DNA from: CAWGHZ01 sp963822575
GTDB lineage: Bacteria; Pseudomonadota; Alphaproteobacteria; MPNO01; DASWLB01
DNA: 64,000 nucleotides
NCBI GenBank assembly: GCA_963822575.1
Contig: CAWGHZ010000005.1
Span: 372,001-436,000 of the forward strand
Reading direction: 5' to 3'
Shown one piece after another: positions 7,595 through 18,026 of the stretch. A program made the position numbers and the translations under genes. Numbering within the stretch: the stretch's first letter is position 1; each line of letters opens with the position of its first letter. The notes below the pieces were generated by a model. It saw only the letters and a list, made by a program, of their open reading frames with translations. It made no database searches and had not been told where the DNA came from.

Positions 7595-8019
7595 CGGCTC
7601 GCGCGTTCCCCGTGCGCGTCTATTACGAGGACACCGACGCCGGCGGCATCGTCTACTACGCCAACTACCTGAAATTCGCCGAGCGCGCGCGGACCGAGCT
7701 GATGCGCGAGGCGGGCTGCGAGCATTCGACGCTCAAGCGCGAGCACGACGTGGTCTTCGCCGTGCGCCGCTGCGAGGCGGACTATCTGGCGCCGGCGCGG
7801 CTCGACGACCTTCTGGAGGTCACCTCCGAGATCGTCGAGCTGCGCGCGGCGAGCCTGTGGCTGGTGCAGACGGTGCGCCGCGGCGCGGACGAGCTGGCAA
7901 AGCTCAGGATTCGGCTCGCCTGCGTGGCGGGCGACGGCAGGCCGGTCCCGTGGCCGCCGCGTTTGCGCCACGCGCTCGACACGATTGCGCGGAATGATTC
8001 GGGGAAGGAGCGCGTTTAG
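7591..8019 (+). CDS. ybgC: YbgC acyl-CoA thioesterase (Tol-Pal operon)
   Basis: 142 residues with a hot-dog fold. The active-site segment Y-Y-E-D-T-D-A-G-G-I-V-Y-Y-A-N-Y is at the N-terminus; the catalytic aspartate should be Asp16. YbgC hydrolyses acyl-CoA or acyl-ACP esters and is linked to phospholipid metabolism at the inner membrane. It is the first gene of the Tol-Pal operon, as in most proteobacteria. GTG 7591 overlaps the ruvB stop; tolQ follows after two bases. Confidence 0.95.
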   Translation: MTARAFPVRVYYEDTDAGGIVYYANYLKFAERARTELMREAGCEHSTLKREHDVVFAVRRCEADYLAPARLDDLLEVTSEIVELRAASLWLVQTVRRGADELAKLRIRLACVAGDGRPVPWPPRLRHALDTIARNDSGKERV

Positions 8020-8021
8020 GA

Positions 8022-8747
8022 ATGGAAGCGACGGCCGTCAACTCTGTGGCGCTGGCCGGATCGGTGGGTACCGATCTGTCGGTCTGGGCGTTGTTCCAGC
8101 ACGCCGACCTTCTGGTGAAGATCGTGATGCTGATCCTGGTTCTGGCTTCGTTCTGGTGCTGGTCGATCATCTTCGAGAAAATGATCCGAATGCGCCGGCT
8201 GCGCGCCCAGGCAAATGCGTTCGAGGAATCGTTCTGGTCCGGCGGCTCGCTCGACGATCTCTACGACCGGCTGGGCTCGCGGCCCGAGGAGCCGATGTCG
8301 GCCATATTCATCGCCGCGATGCGCGAATGGCGGCGGTCGGCCGCGCGCGGGCTCAAGGGCGAACATTCGCGCGAGAGCCTGGCCGAACGGATCGAACGGG
8401 TGATGCACATCACGCTGGGGCGCGAGATGGAGCATCTCGAGCGCTACCTGCCGTTCCTCGCCTCGGTCGGCTCGACCGCACCCTTTGTCGGGCTGTTCGG
8501 CACGGTCTGGGGCATCATGCATTCGTTCCAGGCGATCGCCCTCAGCAAGAACACCTCGCTCGCGGTGGTCGCGCCCGGCATTGCCGAGGCGCTGTTCGCG
8601 ACCGCGCTGGGACTGATCGCGGCGATCCCGGCGGTCATCGCCTACAACAAGATATCGAACGACCTCGGCCGCTACGCCGCCCGGCTCGAATCCTTCGCGG
8701 GCGAGTTCGGCGCCATCCTGTCCCGCCGGTTCGAGGAGGCAGCGTGA
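8022..8747 (+). CDS. tolQ: TolQ, proton-channel subunit of the Tol-Pal system
   Basis: 241 residues of the MotA/TolQ/ExbB family. Three membrane segments are evident: around residues 25-45 (L-L-V-K-I-V-M-L-I-L-V-L), then after a long cytoplasmic loop around 145-165 (G-S-T-A-P-F-V-G-L-F-G-T-V-W-G-I) and 190-215 (A-L-F-A-T-A-L-G-L-I-A-A-I-P). TolQ and TolR use the proton gradient to energise TolA during cell constriction. ATG 8022 immediately follows ybgC. Confidence 0.96.
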   Translation: MEATAVNSVALAGSVGTDLSVWALFQHADLLVKIVMLILVLASFWCWSIIFEKMIRMRRLRAQANAFEESFWSGGSLDDLYDRLGSRPEEPMSAIFIAAMREWRRSAARGLKGEHSRESLAERIERVMHITLGREMEHLERYLPFLASVGSTAPFVGLFGTVWGIMHSFQAIALSKNTSLAVVAPGIAEALFATALGLIAAIPAVIAYNKISNDLGRYAARLESFAGEFGAILSRRFEEAA

Positions 8748-8748
8748 C

Positions 8749-9228
8749 ATGGCGATGGGTGCGCTGGGAAACGGCAACGGCAGAGGCGTCGGGGCGGGCG
8801 CAAGGCGCGGCTACCGCCCGATGAGCGAGATCAACGTCACCCCGATGGTCGACGTGATGCTGGTGCTGCTGGTGGTGTTCATGGTGACCGCACCGCTGCT
8901 GACCGCCGGGGTGCCGGTCGACCTGCCCAAGACCCATGCGGCCCAGCTCACCGGCCAGGACGAGCCGCTGGTTGTCTCGATCGACAGCAAGGGCGCGGTC
9001 TACCTGCAGGACCATCCGATCGAGCTTGCCCAGCTCGGCCCGCGGCTTGCCGCCATCACCCAGAACCGCAAGGACGCGCGCATCTTCGTGCGCGGCGACA
9101 AGGCGATCGCCTATGGCCGCATCATGGAGGTGATGGGCGCGGTCAACCAGGCGGGTTTCGCCAAGGTCTCGCTGGTCGCCGAAATTCCGGGCGAGGGCGC
9201 CGCCAAGCCGGGGCGCGGGAGAAAGTGA
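8749..9228 (+). CDS. tolR: TolR, proton-channel subunit of the Tol-Pal system
   Basis: 159 residues of the ExbD/TolR family. A glycine-rich cytoplasmic N-terminus of about 25 residues is followed by E-I-N-V-T-P-M-V-D-V-M-L-V-L-L, which contains the membrane aspartate needed for proton transfer, and a periplasmic domain ending in M-G-A-V-N-Q-A-G-F. The protein works with TolQ as the motor for TolA. It begins one base after the tolQ stop. Confidence 0.95.
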   Translation: MAMGALGNGNGRGVGAGARRGYRPMSEINVTPMVDVMLVLLVVFMVTAPLLTAGVPVDLPKTHAAQLTGQDEPLVVSIDSKGAVYLQDHPIELAQLGPRLAAITQNRKDARIFVRGDKAIAYGRIMEVMGAVNQAGFAKVSLVAEIPGEGAAKPGRGRK

Positions 9229-9231
9229 TCG

Positions 9232-10149
9232 GTGCGCCGGGACGCGGTCATCGCATCGGGCGCTCTGCACGTGGCCGTGATCGCGCTCGCGTATTTCGGC
9301 CTGCCGGCCTTGTTCCACCCGGCGCCGATCGAGGAGTCGGGCCCGATTTCGGTCGAGGTCGTAACGCTGAGCCAGAAGCCGGCGCCGCCCGTCCCGGCCG
9401 CGAAGCCCGCGCCCGAGCCGCCCAAGCCGAAGGCGCCGCCGCCGCCCGAGAAGGCCGCGCCACCGCCGCCACCGCCACCCCCCGATCCCGAGCCGGTCGC
9501 GGCGCCGGAGCCCGAGTCCGTTCCCGTCCCCGCGCCCAAGCCGAAGCCCAAGCCGGTCGAGGCTCCCAAGCCCAAACCGAAGCCCGAGCCGGTCAAGGAG
9601 GCCAAGATTCCGCCCCGGCCCAAGCACAAGCCGAAGCCGCCGCCGCCGAAGGAGACGCTCACCAGCCTGTTGAAAGACATCCGGAAGGATCTGAAGCCGG
9701 CGGCGGAGAAGCCAGAGAAGAAGCCGGCCAAGACGCCCGCCAAGCCGAAGGACCTTGCCAAAGACCTGGTCGCCGGGCTCGAGCCGCAGCGCGCCGCGCC
9801 TACGCCGCAGACCTCGACGCTCGCCCAGCACGAGGCGTCGCAGATCGCCAGCGCGGTGCGCAACCAGATCACCCCCTGCTGGGCGGTGCCGGCGGGCGCC
9901 AAGGATGCGCGCGACATGCGCATCGGCATCCGCATCTCGCTCAACCCGGACGGGACGCTGCGCGGCGTGCCGTCTGTCGAGGACCAGGCCCGCATTCGCT
10001 CCGACCCGGTGTTCCGCGCCTTCGCCGAGTCGGCACTGCGCGCCATCCAGAATCCGCGGTGCAGCCCACTGCACTTGCCGCCCGATCGCTACGCAACATG
10101 GAGCGACATGACCATAGTCTTCGACCCTAGGGAGCTGGTGGGACCATGA
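9232..10149 (+). CDS. tolA: TolA-like / TonB C-terminal domain protein
   Basis: 305 residues. An N-terminal membrane anchor (A-S-G-A-L-H-V-A-V-I-A-L-A-Y-F-G at about 8-25) is followed by a very long periplasmic linker (about residues 45-200) made of proline, lysine, alanine and glutamate, then a compact C-terminal domain with two cysteines that resembles TolA domain III (ends I-V-F-D-P-R-E-L). It links the TolQR motor to Pal and TolB. The start is GTG 9232. The linker is proline-lysine repeats (K-P-K-P) rather than the alanine-rich helix of enteric TolA. Confidence 0.9.
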   Translation: MRRDAVIASGALHVAVIALAYFGLPALFHPAPIEESGPISVEVVTLSQKPAPPVPAAKPAPEPPKPKAPPPPEKAAPPPPPPPPDPEPVAAPEPESVPVPAPKPKPKPVEAPKPKPKPEPVKEAKIPPRPKHKPKPPPPKETLTSLLKDIRKDLKPAAEKPEKKPAKTPAKPKDLAKDLVAGLEPQRAAPTPQTSTLAQHEASQIASAVRNQITPCWAVPAGAKDARDMRIGIRISLNPDGTLRGVPSVEDQARIRSDPVFRAFAESALRAIQNPRCSPLHLPPDRYATWSDMTIVFDPRELVGP

Positions 10150-11525
10150 AGAACAACAGAACGCGGGGCCACCGGTCCCTGACCGCACTGTTGCTTGCCG
10201 CGGCGTTCGGCGTCGTGGCGGCGCTGGCGACGGCGCCGGTGCCGGCCCGGGCGACCCTGCAGGTCGACATTACGCGCGGCCATCTCGAGCCCCTGCCCAT
10301 CGCGCTGCCCGACTTCTACGGCGCGACCCCCGACGTGGCGAGCCGCGGCAAGGAGATCGCCGGGGTCATCTCGGCCGACCTCGAACGCTCCGGTCTGTTC
10401 AAGCCGATCAGCCAGCAGGCCTTCCTCGACGCCCAGAACCAGGTGCGCGCCGCCGCCCAGGGCGTTCAGCCGCGCTTCGCCGACTGGCGCGCGATCAATG
10501 CGCAGGCGCTTGTCACAGGCGCAGTCGAGCAGGCGCCGGACGGGCGGCTCAACGTGTCGTTCCGGCTGTGGGACGTGTTCGGCGCGTCGCAGATGGCGGG
10601 CTTCAAGTACGGCACCCAGCCGAGCAACTGGCGCCGCGTCGCCCACATCATCGCCGATGCGATCTACAAGCGCATCACCGGCGAGGAAGGCTATTTCGAC
10701 ACGCGCATCGTCTATGTCGCCGAGTCCGGCCCGCCCGACAAGCGGATCAAGCGGCTCGCCATCATGGACCAGGACGGGGCGAACCACCGCTACCTCACGG
10801 ACGGCCGCGCGCTGGTGCTGACGCCGCGCTTCTCGCCGACCGCCCAGGAGATCACCTACCTCTCCTACATCCAGGGCACGCCGCGCGTGTTCCTGTACAA
10901 CATCGACACCGGCCAGCAGGAGGTGATCGGCGACTTCCCCGGCATGACCTTCGCGCCGCGATTCTCGGCCGACGGCAACAAGGTGATCATGTCCGAGGCC
11001 TATAACGGCAACACCGACATCTACACGATGGATCTGCGCACGCGGCGCAAGGCGCGGCTGACCTCGAACCCGGCGATCGACACCTCGCCGTCCTTCGCGC
11101 CCGACGACCGCCACATCGTGTTCAACTCCGACCGTGGCGGCTCGCAGCAGCTCTACGTGATGAACGCCGACGGCTCGGACGTGCGCCGCATCAGCTTCGG
11201 CAACGGGCGCTACGCGACCCCGGTATGGTCGCCGCGCGGCGATTTGATCGCCTTCACCAAGATCGCCGGCGGCCAGTTCTCGATCGGCGTGATGCGGCCC
11301 GACGGGTCGGGCGAGCGCATCCTCACCGACGGGTTCCTGGTCGAAGGGCCGACGTGGGCGCCGAACGGGCGCGTCCTGATGTATTTCCGCCAGACGCCGT
11401 CGGACCGCAACGGGCGCGGCGCGACCTCGCGGCTCTACACGATCGACCTCACCGGCTACAACGACCGCGAGGTGGTGACGCCGCAGGACGGTTCCGATCC
11501 GGCCTGGTCGCCCTTGAAGCGATAA
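10146..11525 (+). CDS. tolB: TolB, periplasmic beta-propeller of Tol-Pal
   Basis: 459 residues. An N-terminal Sec signal peptide (basic start, hydrophobic core T-A-L-L-L-A-A-A-F-G-V-V, cleavage near A-R-A at about 35-37) precedes the TolB N-terminal domain and a WD40-like propeller with repeated P-x-x-S-P/F-S-A-D-G and F-x-S-D-R-G motifs (for example A-P-D-D-R-H-I-V-F-N-S-D-R-G). TolB binds Pal and is released by TolA. ATG 10146 overlaps the tolA stop by four bases. Confidence 0.96.
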   Translation: MKNNRTRGHRSLTALLLAAAFGVVAALATAPVPARATLQVDITRGHLEPLPIALPDFYGATPDVASRGKEIAGVISADLERSGLFKPISQQAFLDAQNQVRAAAQGVQPRFADWRAINAQALVTGAVEQAPDGRLNVSFRLWDVFGASQMAGFKYGTQPSNWRRVAHIIADAIYKRITGEEGYFDTRIVYVAESGPPDKRIKRLAIMDQDGANHRYLTDGRALVLTPRFSPTAQEITYLSYIQGTPRVFLYNIDTGQQEVIGDFPGMTFAPRFSADGNKVIMSEAYNGNTDIYTMDLRTRRKARLTSNPAIDTSPSFAPDDRHIVFNSDRGGSQQLYVMNADGSDVRRISFGNGRYATPVWSPRGDLIAFTKIAGGQFSIGVMRPDGSGERILTDGFLVEGPTWAPNGRVLMYFRQTPSDRNGRGATSRLYTIDLTGYNDREVVTPQDGSDPAWSPLKR

Positions 11526-11664
11526 ATCGCGTGCACAATGTACGACGTGGCGCGGGGACTCTGTGGATGGCTGCCCCCCTGCCACTGGTCAGTGAGGGCG
11601 GCCATCGGCTACAACCGGATCGCGGCGGGTTGGCCGTCCGCGCCGTTCGCTTGGGGGACTTTCG

Positions 11665-12222
11665 ATGCGCAAGGGTATGAAACTGCTGCCCGTACTGGGC
11701 GCGCTACTGCTGGTCGTCGCCGGCTGCGAAAGCTCGGGCGATGAAACCGCCAGCACCAACGCCGGCGGCACCACGTCGGCGACCGCGCCGGAGTCGGGCG
11801 GGAATGGCGGCGTCTCGTCGAAGGAGATGGCCGGGCCGAAGCCTGGCACGCAGGAGGATCTGGCGGTCAATGTCGGCGACCGCGTCTATTTCGCCTTCGA
11901 CAAGTTCGACCTGTCGCCGGAGGCGCGCGCCACCTTGCAGAAGCAGGCCGTGTGGCTGCGCCGCTATCCCAGCGTGACCGTCACCGTCGAGGGCCACACC
12001 GACGAGCGTGGCACGCGCGAATACAACCTTGCGCTCGGCGAGCGGCGCGCCAACGCCGTGCGCGACTACCTGGCGGCGCTGGGCGTCGACGTCTCGCGGA
12101 TCAAGACGATCTCCTACGGCAAGGAACGCCCGGTCGCGCTCGGCTCGAACGAGGAGGCGTGGGCCAAGAACCGCCGCGCGGTGACCGTCGTCACCGGCGG
12201 GCCGTCGGTGGTCAGCCGCTAG
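11665..12222 (+). CDS. pal: Pal, peptidoglycan-associated lipoprotein
   Basis: 185 residues. A lipoprotein signal ends in the lipobox V-A-G-C with Cys21 as the lipidation site, followed by a serine/threonine/glycine-rich tether and a C-terminal OmpA-like domain containing V-E-G-H-T-D-E-R-G-T-R-E-Y-N-L and R-A-N-A-V-R-D-Y-L. Pal anchors the outer membrane to peptidoglycan and is recycled by TolB/TolA. A 139-base gap separates it from tolB, so it may have its own promoter; nothing in that gap was recognised as a gene or RNA. Confidence 0.96.
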   Translation: MRKGMKLLPVLGALLLVVAGCESSGDETASTNAGGTTSATAPESGGNGGVSSKEMAGPKPGTQEDLAVNVGDRVYFAFDKFDLSPEARATLQKQAVWLRRYPSVTVTVEGHTDERGTREYNLALGERRANAVRDYLAALGVDVSRIKTISYGKERPVALGSNEEAWAKNRRAVTVVTGGPSVVSR

Positions 12223-12242
12223 CCGGCGGCATTTCAAACGGA

Positions 12243-13289
12243 ATGGGCGCGATGTCGAGTCATCCGCGCGCGCATCGGGGATACGTCGTTGCCGCGACCG
12301 CCTTCGCGGTGGCGGCTCTGGCCCTCGCGCCCGTTTCCGCCACCGCCCAGGACCAGGGCCGCGCGTTCGGCACACTGTCGAACCGGCTCGACCGGCTGCA
12401 GCGGGACGTCGAGGTGTTGCAGGAGCAGGTCTATCGCGGGCGCCCGCCGCCGCCGGGCGCCGCACAGCCGACCGCCGGCATTTCGGAAAGCGCGAAATAC
12501 CGCGCCGATCTCGAGGTGCGGCTCGGCCAGCTCGAGAACCAGATTGCCACGGTCAACGGCCGCAACGAAGAGCTGGCCCATTCCATCGCCGAGCTGCGCC
12601 AGCGCCTCGACAAGCTGCAGTCCGACATCGATCTGCGGCTCTCCGCGCTCGAGCGCGCCCAGGGGATCGCGCCGGGCGGGGCCGCCGGCCAGCCGTCCGC
12701 AGGGCTGGCCCCCGCCCCCGGGGCAGCGGCCGCGCCGCCCGGCCCCGCGGCGCCGCCGGCCCAGGCCGGCGGCAACGGCATCGGCCGTCCCGGCCCCGGC
12801 GCGCCGCCGCGCCCGCTCGGCACGCTGCCGCAGAACGCGGTACCGCAGGGCGCCCCGCCGCCGCAGCCCGAAAGCCAGGTGGCGAGCCTGCCGCCCGGAC
12901 CGCCGGACAAGCAGTACGACTACGCCATCGACCTCCTGTTGAAGCAGCAGGACTACGGCAAGGCCGAAGCGGCGTTCGAGGCGTTCATCGCCGCCCATCC
13001 GAAGGACAAGCTCGCCGGCAACGCGCAGTACTGGCTCGGGCGCATCCATTTCGCGCGCGGCGATTTCCAGAAGGCCGCATTCGCCTTCGCGGAGGCCATC
13101 GAGAAATACCCGAAAAGCGCCAAGGCGCCGGATTCGCTGCTCGACCTCGGCATGTCGCTTGCCCGGCTCGGCAAGACCGCCCAGGCCTGCACTGCGTTCG
13201 CCCGGCTCAAGGAGAACTTCCCGAAGGCCAGCGAAACCGTCAAACGCCGCGCCGTTGCCGAGCAGCAGCGCCTGAAGTGCAAGGCCTGA
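12243..13289 (+). CDS. cpoB: CpoB/YbgF, Tol-Pal system coiled-coil TPR protein
   Basis: 348 residues. A signal peptide (A-A-T-A-F-A-V-A-A-L-A-L, cleavage near A-T-A-Q) is followed by a trimerising coiled coil (residues about 40-140), a proline/glycine/alanine-rich linker of about 80 residues, and C-terminal tetratricopeptide repeats (D-Y-A-I-D-L-L-L-K-Q-Q-D-Y and Y-W-L-G-R-I-H-F-A-R-G-D-F). CpoB coordinates peptidoglycan synthesis with Tol during constriction. Starts possible at ATG 12243 or 12252; the first is used. It overlaps tilS by 13 bases. Confidence 0.94.
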   Translation: MGAMSSHPRAHRGYVVAATAFAVAALALAPVSATAQDQGRAFGTLSNRLDRLQRDVEVLQEQVYRGRPPPPGAAQPTAGISESAKYRADLEVRLGQLENQIATVNGRNEELAHSIAELRQRLDKLQSDIDLRLSALERAQGIAPGGAAGQPSAGLAPAPGAAAAPPGPAAPPAQAGGNGIGRPGPGAPPRPLGTLPQNAVPQGAPPPQPESQVASLPPGPPDKQYDYAIDLLLKQQDYGKAEAAFEAFIAAHPKDKLAGNAQYWLGRIHFARGDFQKAAFAFAEAIEKYPKSAKAPDSLLDLGMSLARLGKTAQACTAFARLKENFPKASETVKRRAVAEQQRLKCKA

Positions 13290-14326
13290 CCGCCGCCGAA
13301 TTCGCTCGCCTGATGGCGCCGTTCGCGCCGTTCGAGGACACGCCGCACCTCGCCGTCGCGGTGTCGGGCGGGGCGGACTCGATGGCGCTCTGCCTTCTTG
13401 TCGACCACTGGGCGCGGGCGCGCCACGGAAAAGTCACCGCGCTGACGGTGGATCACGGACTGCGGCCCGAGTCGGCCGCCGAGGCGCGCCAGGCGGCACG
13501 CTGGCTCAAGGCGCGCGGCATCGCCCACGCCACCTTGCGCTGGACCGGCGCGCGGCCCGCGACCGGCATCGAGGCGGCGGCGCGCACGGCGCGCTATGCG
13601 CTCCTCTCCGGATGGTGCGCGCGAAAGGGCGTGCTGCACCTGCTGCTCGCCCATCACCGCGAGGACCAGGCCGAGACGGTGGCGCTGCGCCGCGACCGGG
13701 CGAGCGGGCCCGACGGTCTGGCCGGGATGGCGGCGGTCGTCGAGCGGGCGGAGCTCCGCCTCGTCCGCCCGCTCCTCCCGGTGCCCCGGGCACGGCTGCG
13801 CGCGACTTTGGCGGCGGCGGGACAGGACTGGATCGAGGATCCGATGAATCGCGACCCGGCCTTCGCCCGCGCGCGGCTGCGCCTCGCCGGTCGGGCGTCG
13901 GAGCGGAAGGCCGCGCGCCTCGCCGCCGCCGCCCGGCGCGCCGGAATCGCTCGCGCCAAACGTGAAAAGGACGTGGCCAACCTCCTTGCAAGCTGCGCCC
14001 AATTCGCTGCGCCCGACCGCGTCGCGGCCGACGCCGCCACGCTTGCCGGCGCCGATCCCGAAACGGGGCGGCGGGCGCTCGTGCGCCTGCTGATGGCCGT
14101 CGGCGGCGGCGCGTACCCGCCGCGCATGGACCGCCTGGACGCGCTGTGGCGCACTTTCTGCGAGGGCCGGCTCGACCGGGGACGGACCCTCGCCGGCTGC
14201 GTTGTGTCGGTAAGGGCAGGGAAACTCTGCCTGCGGCGGGAAGGGCCACGCCGCGCCGGCGCGGGCGCCGAGCGCGCCGCCGGGCCGGCCCAGGCCCTTT
14301 GTCCGCCACGATTTGGTGTTGTTTAA
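13277..14326 (+). CDS. tilS: tRNA(Ile)-lysidine synthase TilS
   Basis: 349 residues. The PP-loop ATP site S-G-G-A-D-S-M-A-L is near residue 30, with V-D-H-G-L-R-P-E-S and H-H-R-E-D-Q-A-E-T downstream, all typical of TilS. The enzyme attaches lysine to C34 of the minor tRNA-Ile so that it reads AUA. It is shorter than E. coli TilS because it lacks most of the C-terminal domains, as often seen in alphaproteobacteria. GTG 13277 lies inside the cpoB end, so the two are coupled. It lies between cpoB and ftsH, a conserved order. Confidence 0.93.
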   Translation: MQGLTAAEFARLMAPFAPFEDTPHLAVAVSGGADSMALCLLVDHWARARHGKVTALTVDHGLRPESAAEARQAARWLKARGIAHATLRWTGARPATGIEAAARTARYALLSGWCARKGVLHLLLAHHREDQAETVALRRDRASGPDGLAGMAAVVERAELRLVRPLLPVPRARLRATLAAAGQDWIEDPMNRDPAFARARLRLAGRASERKAARLAAAARRAGIARAKREKDVANLLASCAQFAAPDRVAADAATLAGADPETGRRALVRLLMAVGGGAYPPRMDRLDALWRTFCEGRLDRGRTLAGCVVSVRAGKLCLRREGPRRAGAGAERAAGPAQALCPPRFGVV

Positions 14327-14346
14327 CGGTCGAACGGCATTATCTT
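14319..14346 (+). promoter_or_regulatory. possible promoter of ftsH
   Basis: TTGTTT at 14319-14324, a 16-base spacer and TATCTT at 14341-14346 form a plausible sigma70-type promoter at the very end of tilS, about 80 bases before the ftsH start. The 99-base tilS-ftsH gap is the first real break in this operon. No clear heat-shock sigma32 site was seen. Confidence 0.4.
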
Positions 14347-14425
14347 ATGCTTTGGCGAGTATCGCATAATCCCAATCCGACGGCCGGCGCGGTTTCGGGC
14401 CGCACCGGGGAATGAGGGCAGGCGC

Positions 14426-16360
<1,935 letters not shown>

Positions 16361-16400
16361 CCGCCGCCCCGGCCGTCGCCGCCGCACGCCGGGCGGTACC

Positions 16401-16823
16401 ATGATCCGCATCACCCCGACCATCGAGATCGACGAGTTGGAGCTTTCCGAGCAGTTCGTGCGCGCGTCGGGTCCCGGCGGGCAGAACGTCAACAAGGTGG
16501 CGACCGCCGTCGAGCTGCGCTTCGACGCGCACCATTCGCCGAGCCTCACGGGTGCGGTGCGCGCGCGCCTGGAGCGCCTCGCCGGCCACCGCCTGACCAA
16601 GGACGGCGTCGTGGTCATCCGCGCCGACCGGTTCCGCACCCAGGAGCAGAACCGAGCCGATGCGCGCGAACGGCTGGTGGAACTGATCCGCCGGGCCGCC
16701 ATCGCGCCCAAGCGGCGCGTCGCGACCAGGCCCTCGCGCGCCGCCAAGGCCCGCCGGGTCGACACCAAGGTCCAGCGCGGCCGCCTCAAGCGCACCCGCC
16801 AGGCGCGGCCGGAGGCGGAGTGA
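16401..16823 (+). CDS. arfB: alternative ribosome-rescue factor ArfB (peptidyl-tRNA hydrolase)
   Basis: 140 residues. The catalytic motif G-P-G-G-Q-N-V-N-K-V is near the N-terminus (G-G-Q at 26-28), and the C-terminal tail is strongly basic (K-R-R-V-A-T-R-P-S-R, K-V-Q-R-G-R-L-K-R-T-R), as in YaeJ/ArfB, where the tail enters the empty mRNA channel. It frees ribosomes stalled at mRNA ends. The short length and basic tail separate it from prfA/prfB release factors. ATG 16401, downstream of ftsH on the same strand. Confidence 0.93.
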   Translation: MIRITPTIEIDELELSEQFVRASGPGGQNVNKVATAVELRFDAHHSPSLTGAVRARLERLAGHRLTKDGVVVIRADRFRTQEQNRADARERLVELIRRAAIAPKRRVATRPSRAAKARRVDTKVQRGRLKRTRQARPEAE

Positions 16824-16845
16824 GAGCGGCGACCAGGAACCCTGA

Positions 16846-16960
16846 CCGTTCGTCCTGAGTAGCGTCCGCGAAGCGGACGCGCATCGAAGGACGAGGCGGA
16901 GAGATCGTGCGGCCGTCGCCCTTCGATACGCGCCTTCGGCGCTACTCGGGGCGAACGGAG
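16846..16960. repeat. intergenic palindromic repeat, family B (copy 1)
   Basis: Inverted repeat opening CCGTTCGTCCTGAGTAGC and closing with the near complement GCTACTCGGGGCGAACGG, with inner arms AGCGTCCGCGAAGCGGACGC and CTTCGATACGCG. The related copy at 53415-53526 has the same ends. It lies between the converging arfB and greB genes and could act as a bidirectional transcription stop. Confidence 0.8.
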
Positions 16961-16975
16961 AGAGGGACACGGAAC

Positions 16976-17521
16976 CTACGGATACGCGATCCGCACGACC
17001 TCGATGGTCTCCGGGCCGGTGGGGGTGCGAAGCTCGACGAGGTCGCCCTCCTCGGCGCGCATGAGGGCGCGGGCGATGGGCGATATCCAGCTCACCTCGC
17101 CCTCGTCGATGCGCGCCTCGTCGATGCCGACGATCCGCACGGTGCGCTCGGTGCCCTTCGAGTCCTCGTAGGTAACGGTCGCACCGAAGAACACGCGGTT
17201 GCGGTTCGGCTGCGCCGCCGGGTCGACGATCTCGGCGATCTCGAGGCGCTTCAGGATATGGCGCATGCGCCGGTCGATCTCGCGCAGCCGGCGCTTGCCG
17301 TAAATGTAGTCGCCGTTCTCCGACCGGTCGCCGTTGCCGGCGGCCCACGAGACGGTCTCGACCACCTTGGGCCGCTCGACGCTGCGCAGCTCGCGCAGCT
17401 CGTCGACGAGACGCCGGTGGCCCTCCGGCGTGATGTAGTTCTTGACGCCCTTCGGCGCTTCCGGCGCATCGCCTGCGTCGCCGTCGGGGTCCTCGTCTTC
17501 CCGAACGAAGGCCTTGCTCAT
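16976..17521 (-). CDS. greB: transcription elongation factor GreB
   Basis: 181 residues on the minus strand. The N-terminal coiled coil contains I-T-P-E-G-H-R-R-L-V-D-E-L and D-R-S-E-N-G-D-Y-I-Y-G-K-R-R-L-R-E-I-D-R-R, the GreB signature with the acidic tip that reaches the polymerase active site. The C-terminal FKBP-like domain has E-V-S-W-I-S-P-I-A-R-A-L-M. GreB stimulates cleavage of backtracked RNA. It carries an extra acidic N-terminal extension of about 25 residues. ATG at 17521 gives M-S-K-A-F-V-R-E, a normal GreB start. Last gene of the grxC-nitrilase-DUF1178-greB run. Confidence 0.94.
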   Translation of the reverse strand: MSKAFVREDEDPDGDAGDAPEAPKGVKNYITPEGHRRLVDELRELRSVERPKVVETVSWAAGNGDRSENGDYIYGKRRLREIDRRMRHILKRLEIAEIVDPAAQPNRNRVFFGATVTYEDSKGTERTVRIVGIDEARIDEGEVSWISPIARALMRAEEGDLVELRTPTGPETIEVVRIAYP

Positions 17522-17537
17522 GCGCCGCTCGCCCCGC

Positions 17538-17984
17538 TCACGCGTCGCCGCGGTCGGGCCAGGGGATGGCGTGCACCTCGATGTCCTCGTCGGCCAGCGC
17601 CTTCGCCTCGTCCGTCGTCGCCTCGCCGTAGATGCCGCGCTTGTCCGTCTCGCCGTAATGGATCTTGCGCGCCTCCTCGGCGAAGTTGGGCCCGACATAC
17701 TCGCAATTCGCCTCGACGTGGCGGCGCAGCTCCTGCAGCACGCGGACGCGCGGGTCCATCATCGCGACCTTCTGGCCGGCCTGCGGGGCGGGCTGCGGCT
17801 CCGGCGCCTCGCTGCCGCGACCCTTCGCGAGGCGCGGGGCCATCGGCGCCTTGGTCACGCGCTTCGATCCGCAGACCGGGCAGACGATCTTGTGCGACTT
17901 CGCCTGGCTGTCGAACGCCTTCGAATCGCGGAACCAAGCCTCGAACACGTGGTTCTTGGCGCATTTGAGGTCGTAGAGGATCAT
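17538..17984 (-). CDS. DUF1178 zinc-ribbon-like protein
   Basis: 148 residues. The N-terminus M-I-L-Y-D-L-K-C-A-K-N-H-x-F-E-A-W-F-R and the pair C-P-V-C-G-S form a putative zinc-ribbon (C-x4-H plus C-x2-C), then the family segment V-G-x-x-F-A-E-E-A-R-K-I-H-Y-G-E and an ending with A-I-P-W-P. The function of DUF1178 is not known. It almost always follows a nitrilase-type amidase and grxC in alphaproteobacteria, as here, 42 bases after the amidase stop. Confidence 0.92.
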   Translation of the reverse strand: MILYDLKCAKNHVFEAWFRDSKAFDSQAKSHKIVCPVCGSKRVTKAPMAPRLAKGRGSEAPEPQPAPQAGQKVAMMDPRVRVLQELRRHVEANCEYVGPNFAEEARKIHYGETDKRGIYGEATTDEAKALADEDIEVHAIPWPDRGDA

Positions 17985-18026
17985 GGCGCGAGACTACTCC
18001 AGCGATCGGCAGGAATTGAGGCGGGA

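Noticed and set aside
11538..11744. Small gene between tolB and pal
   Set aside because: The frame overlaps the pal start and signal peptide, has no conserved feature and no ribosome site. The gap was also inspected for a tRNA and none was seen.
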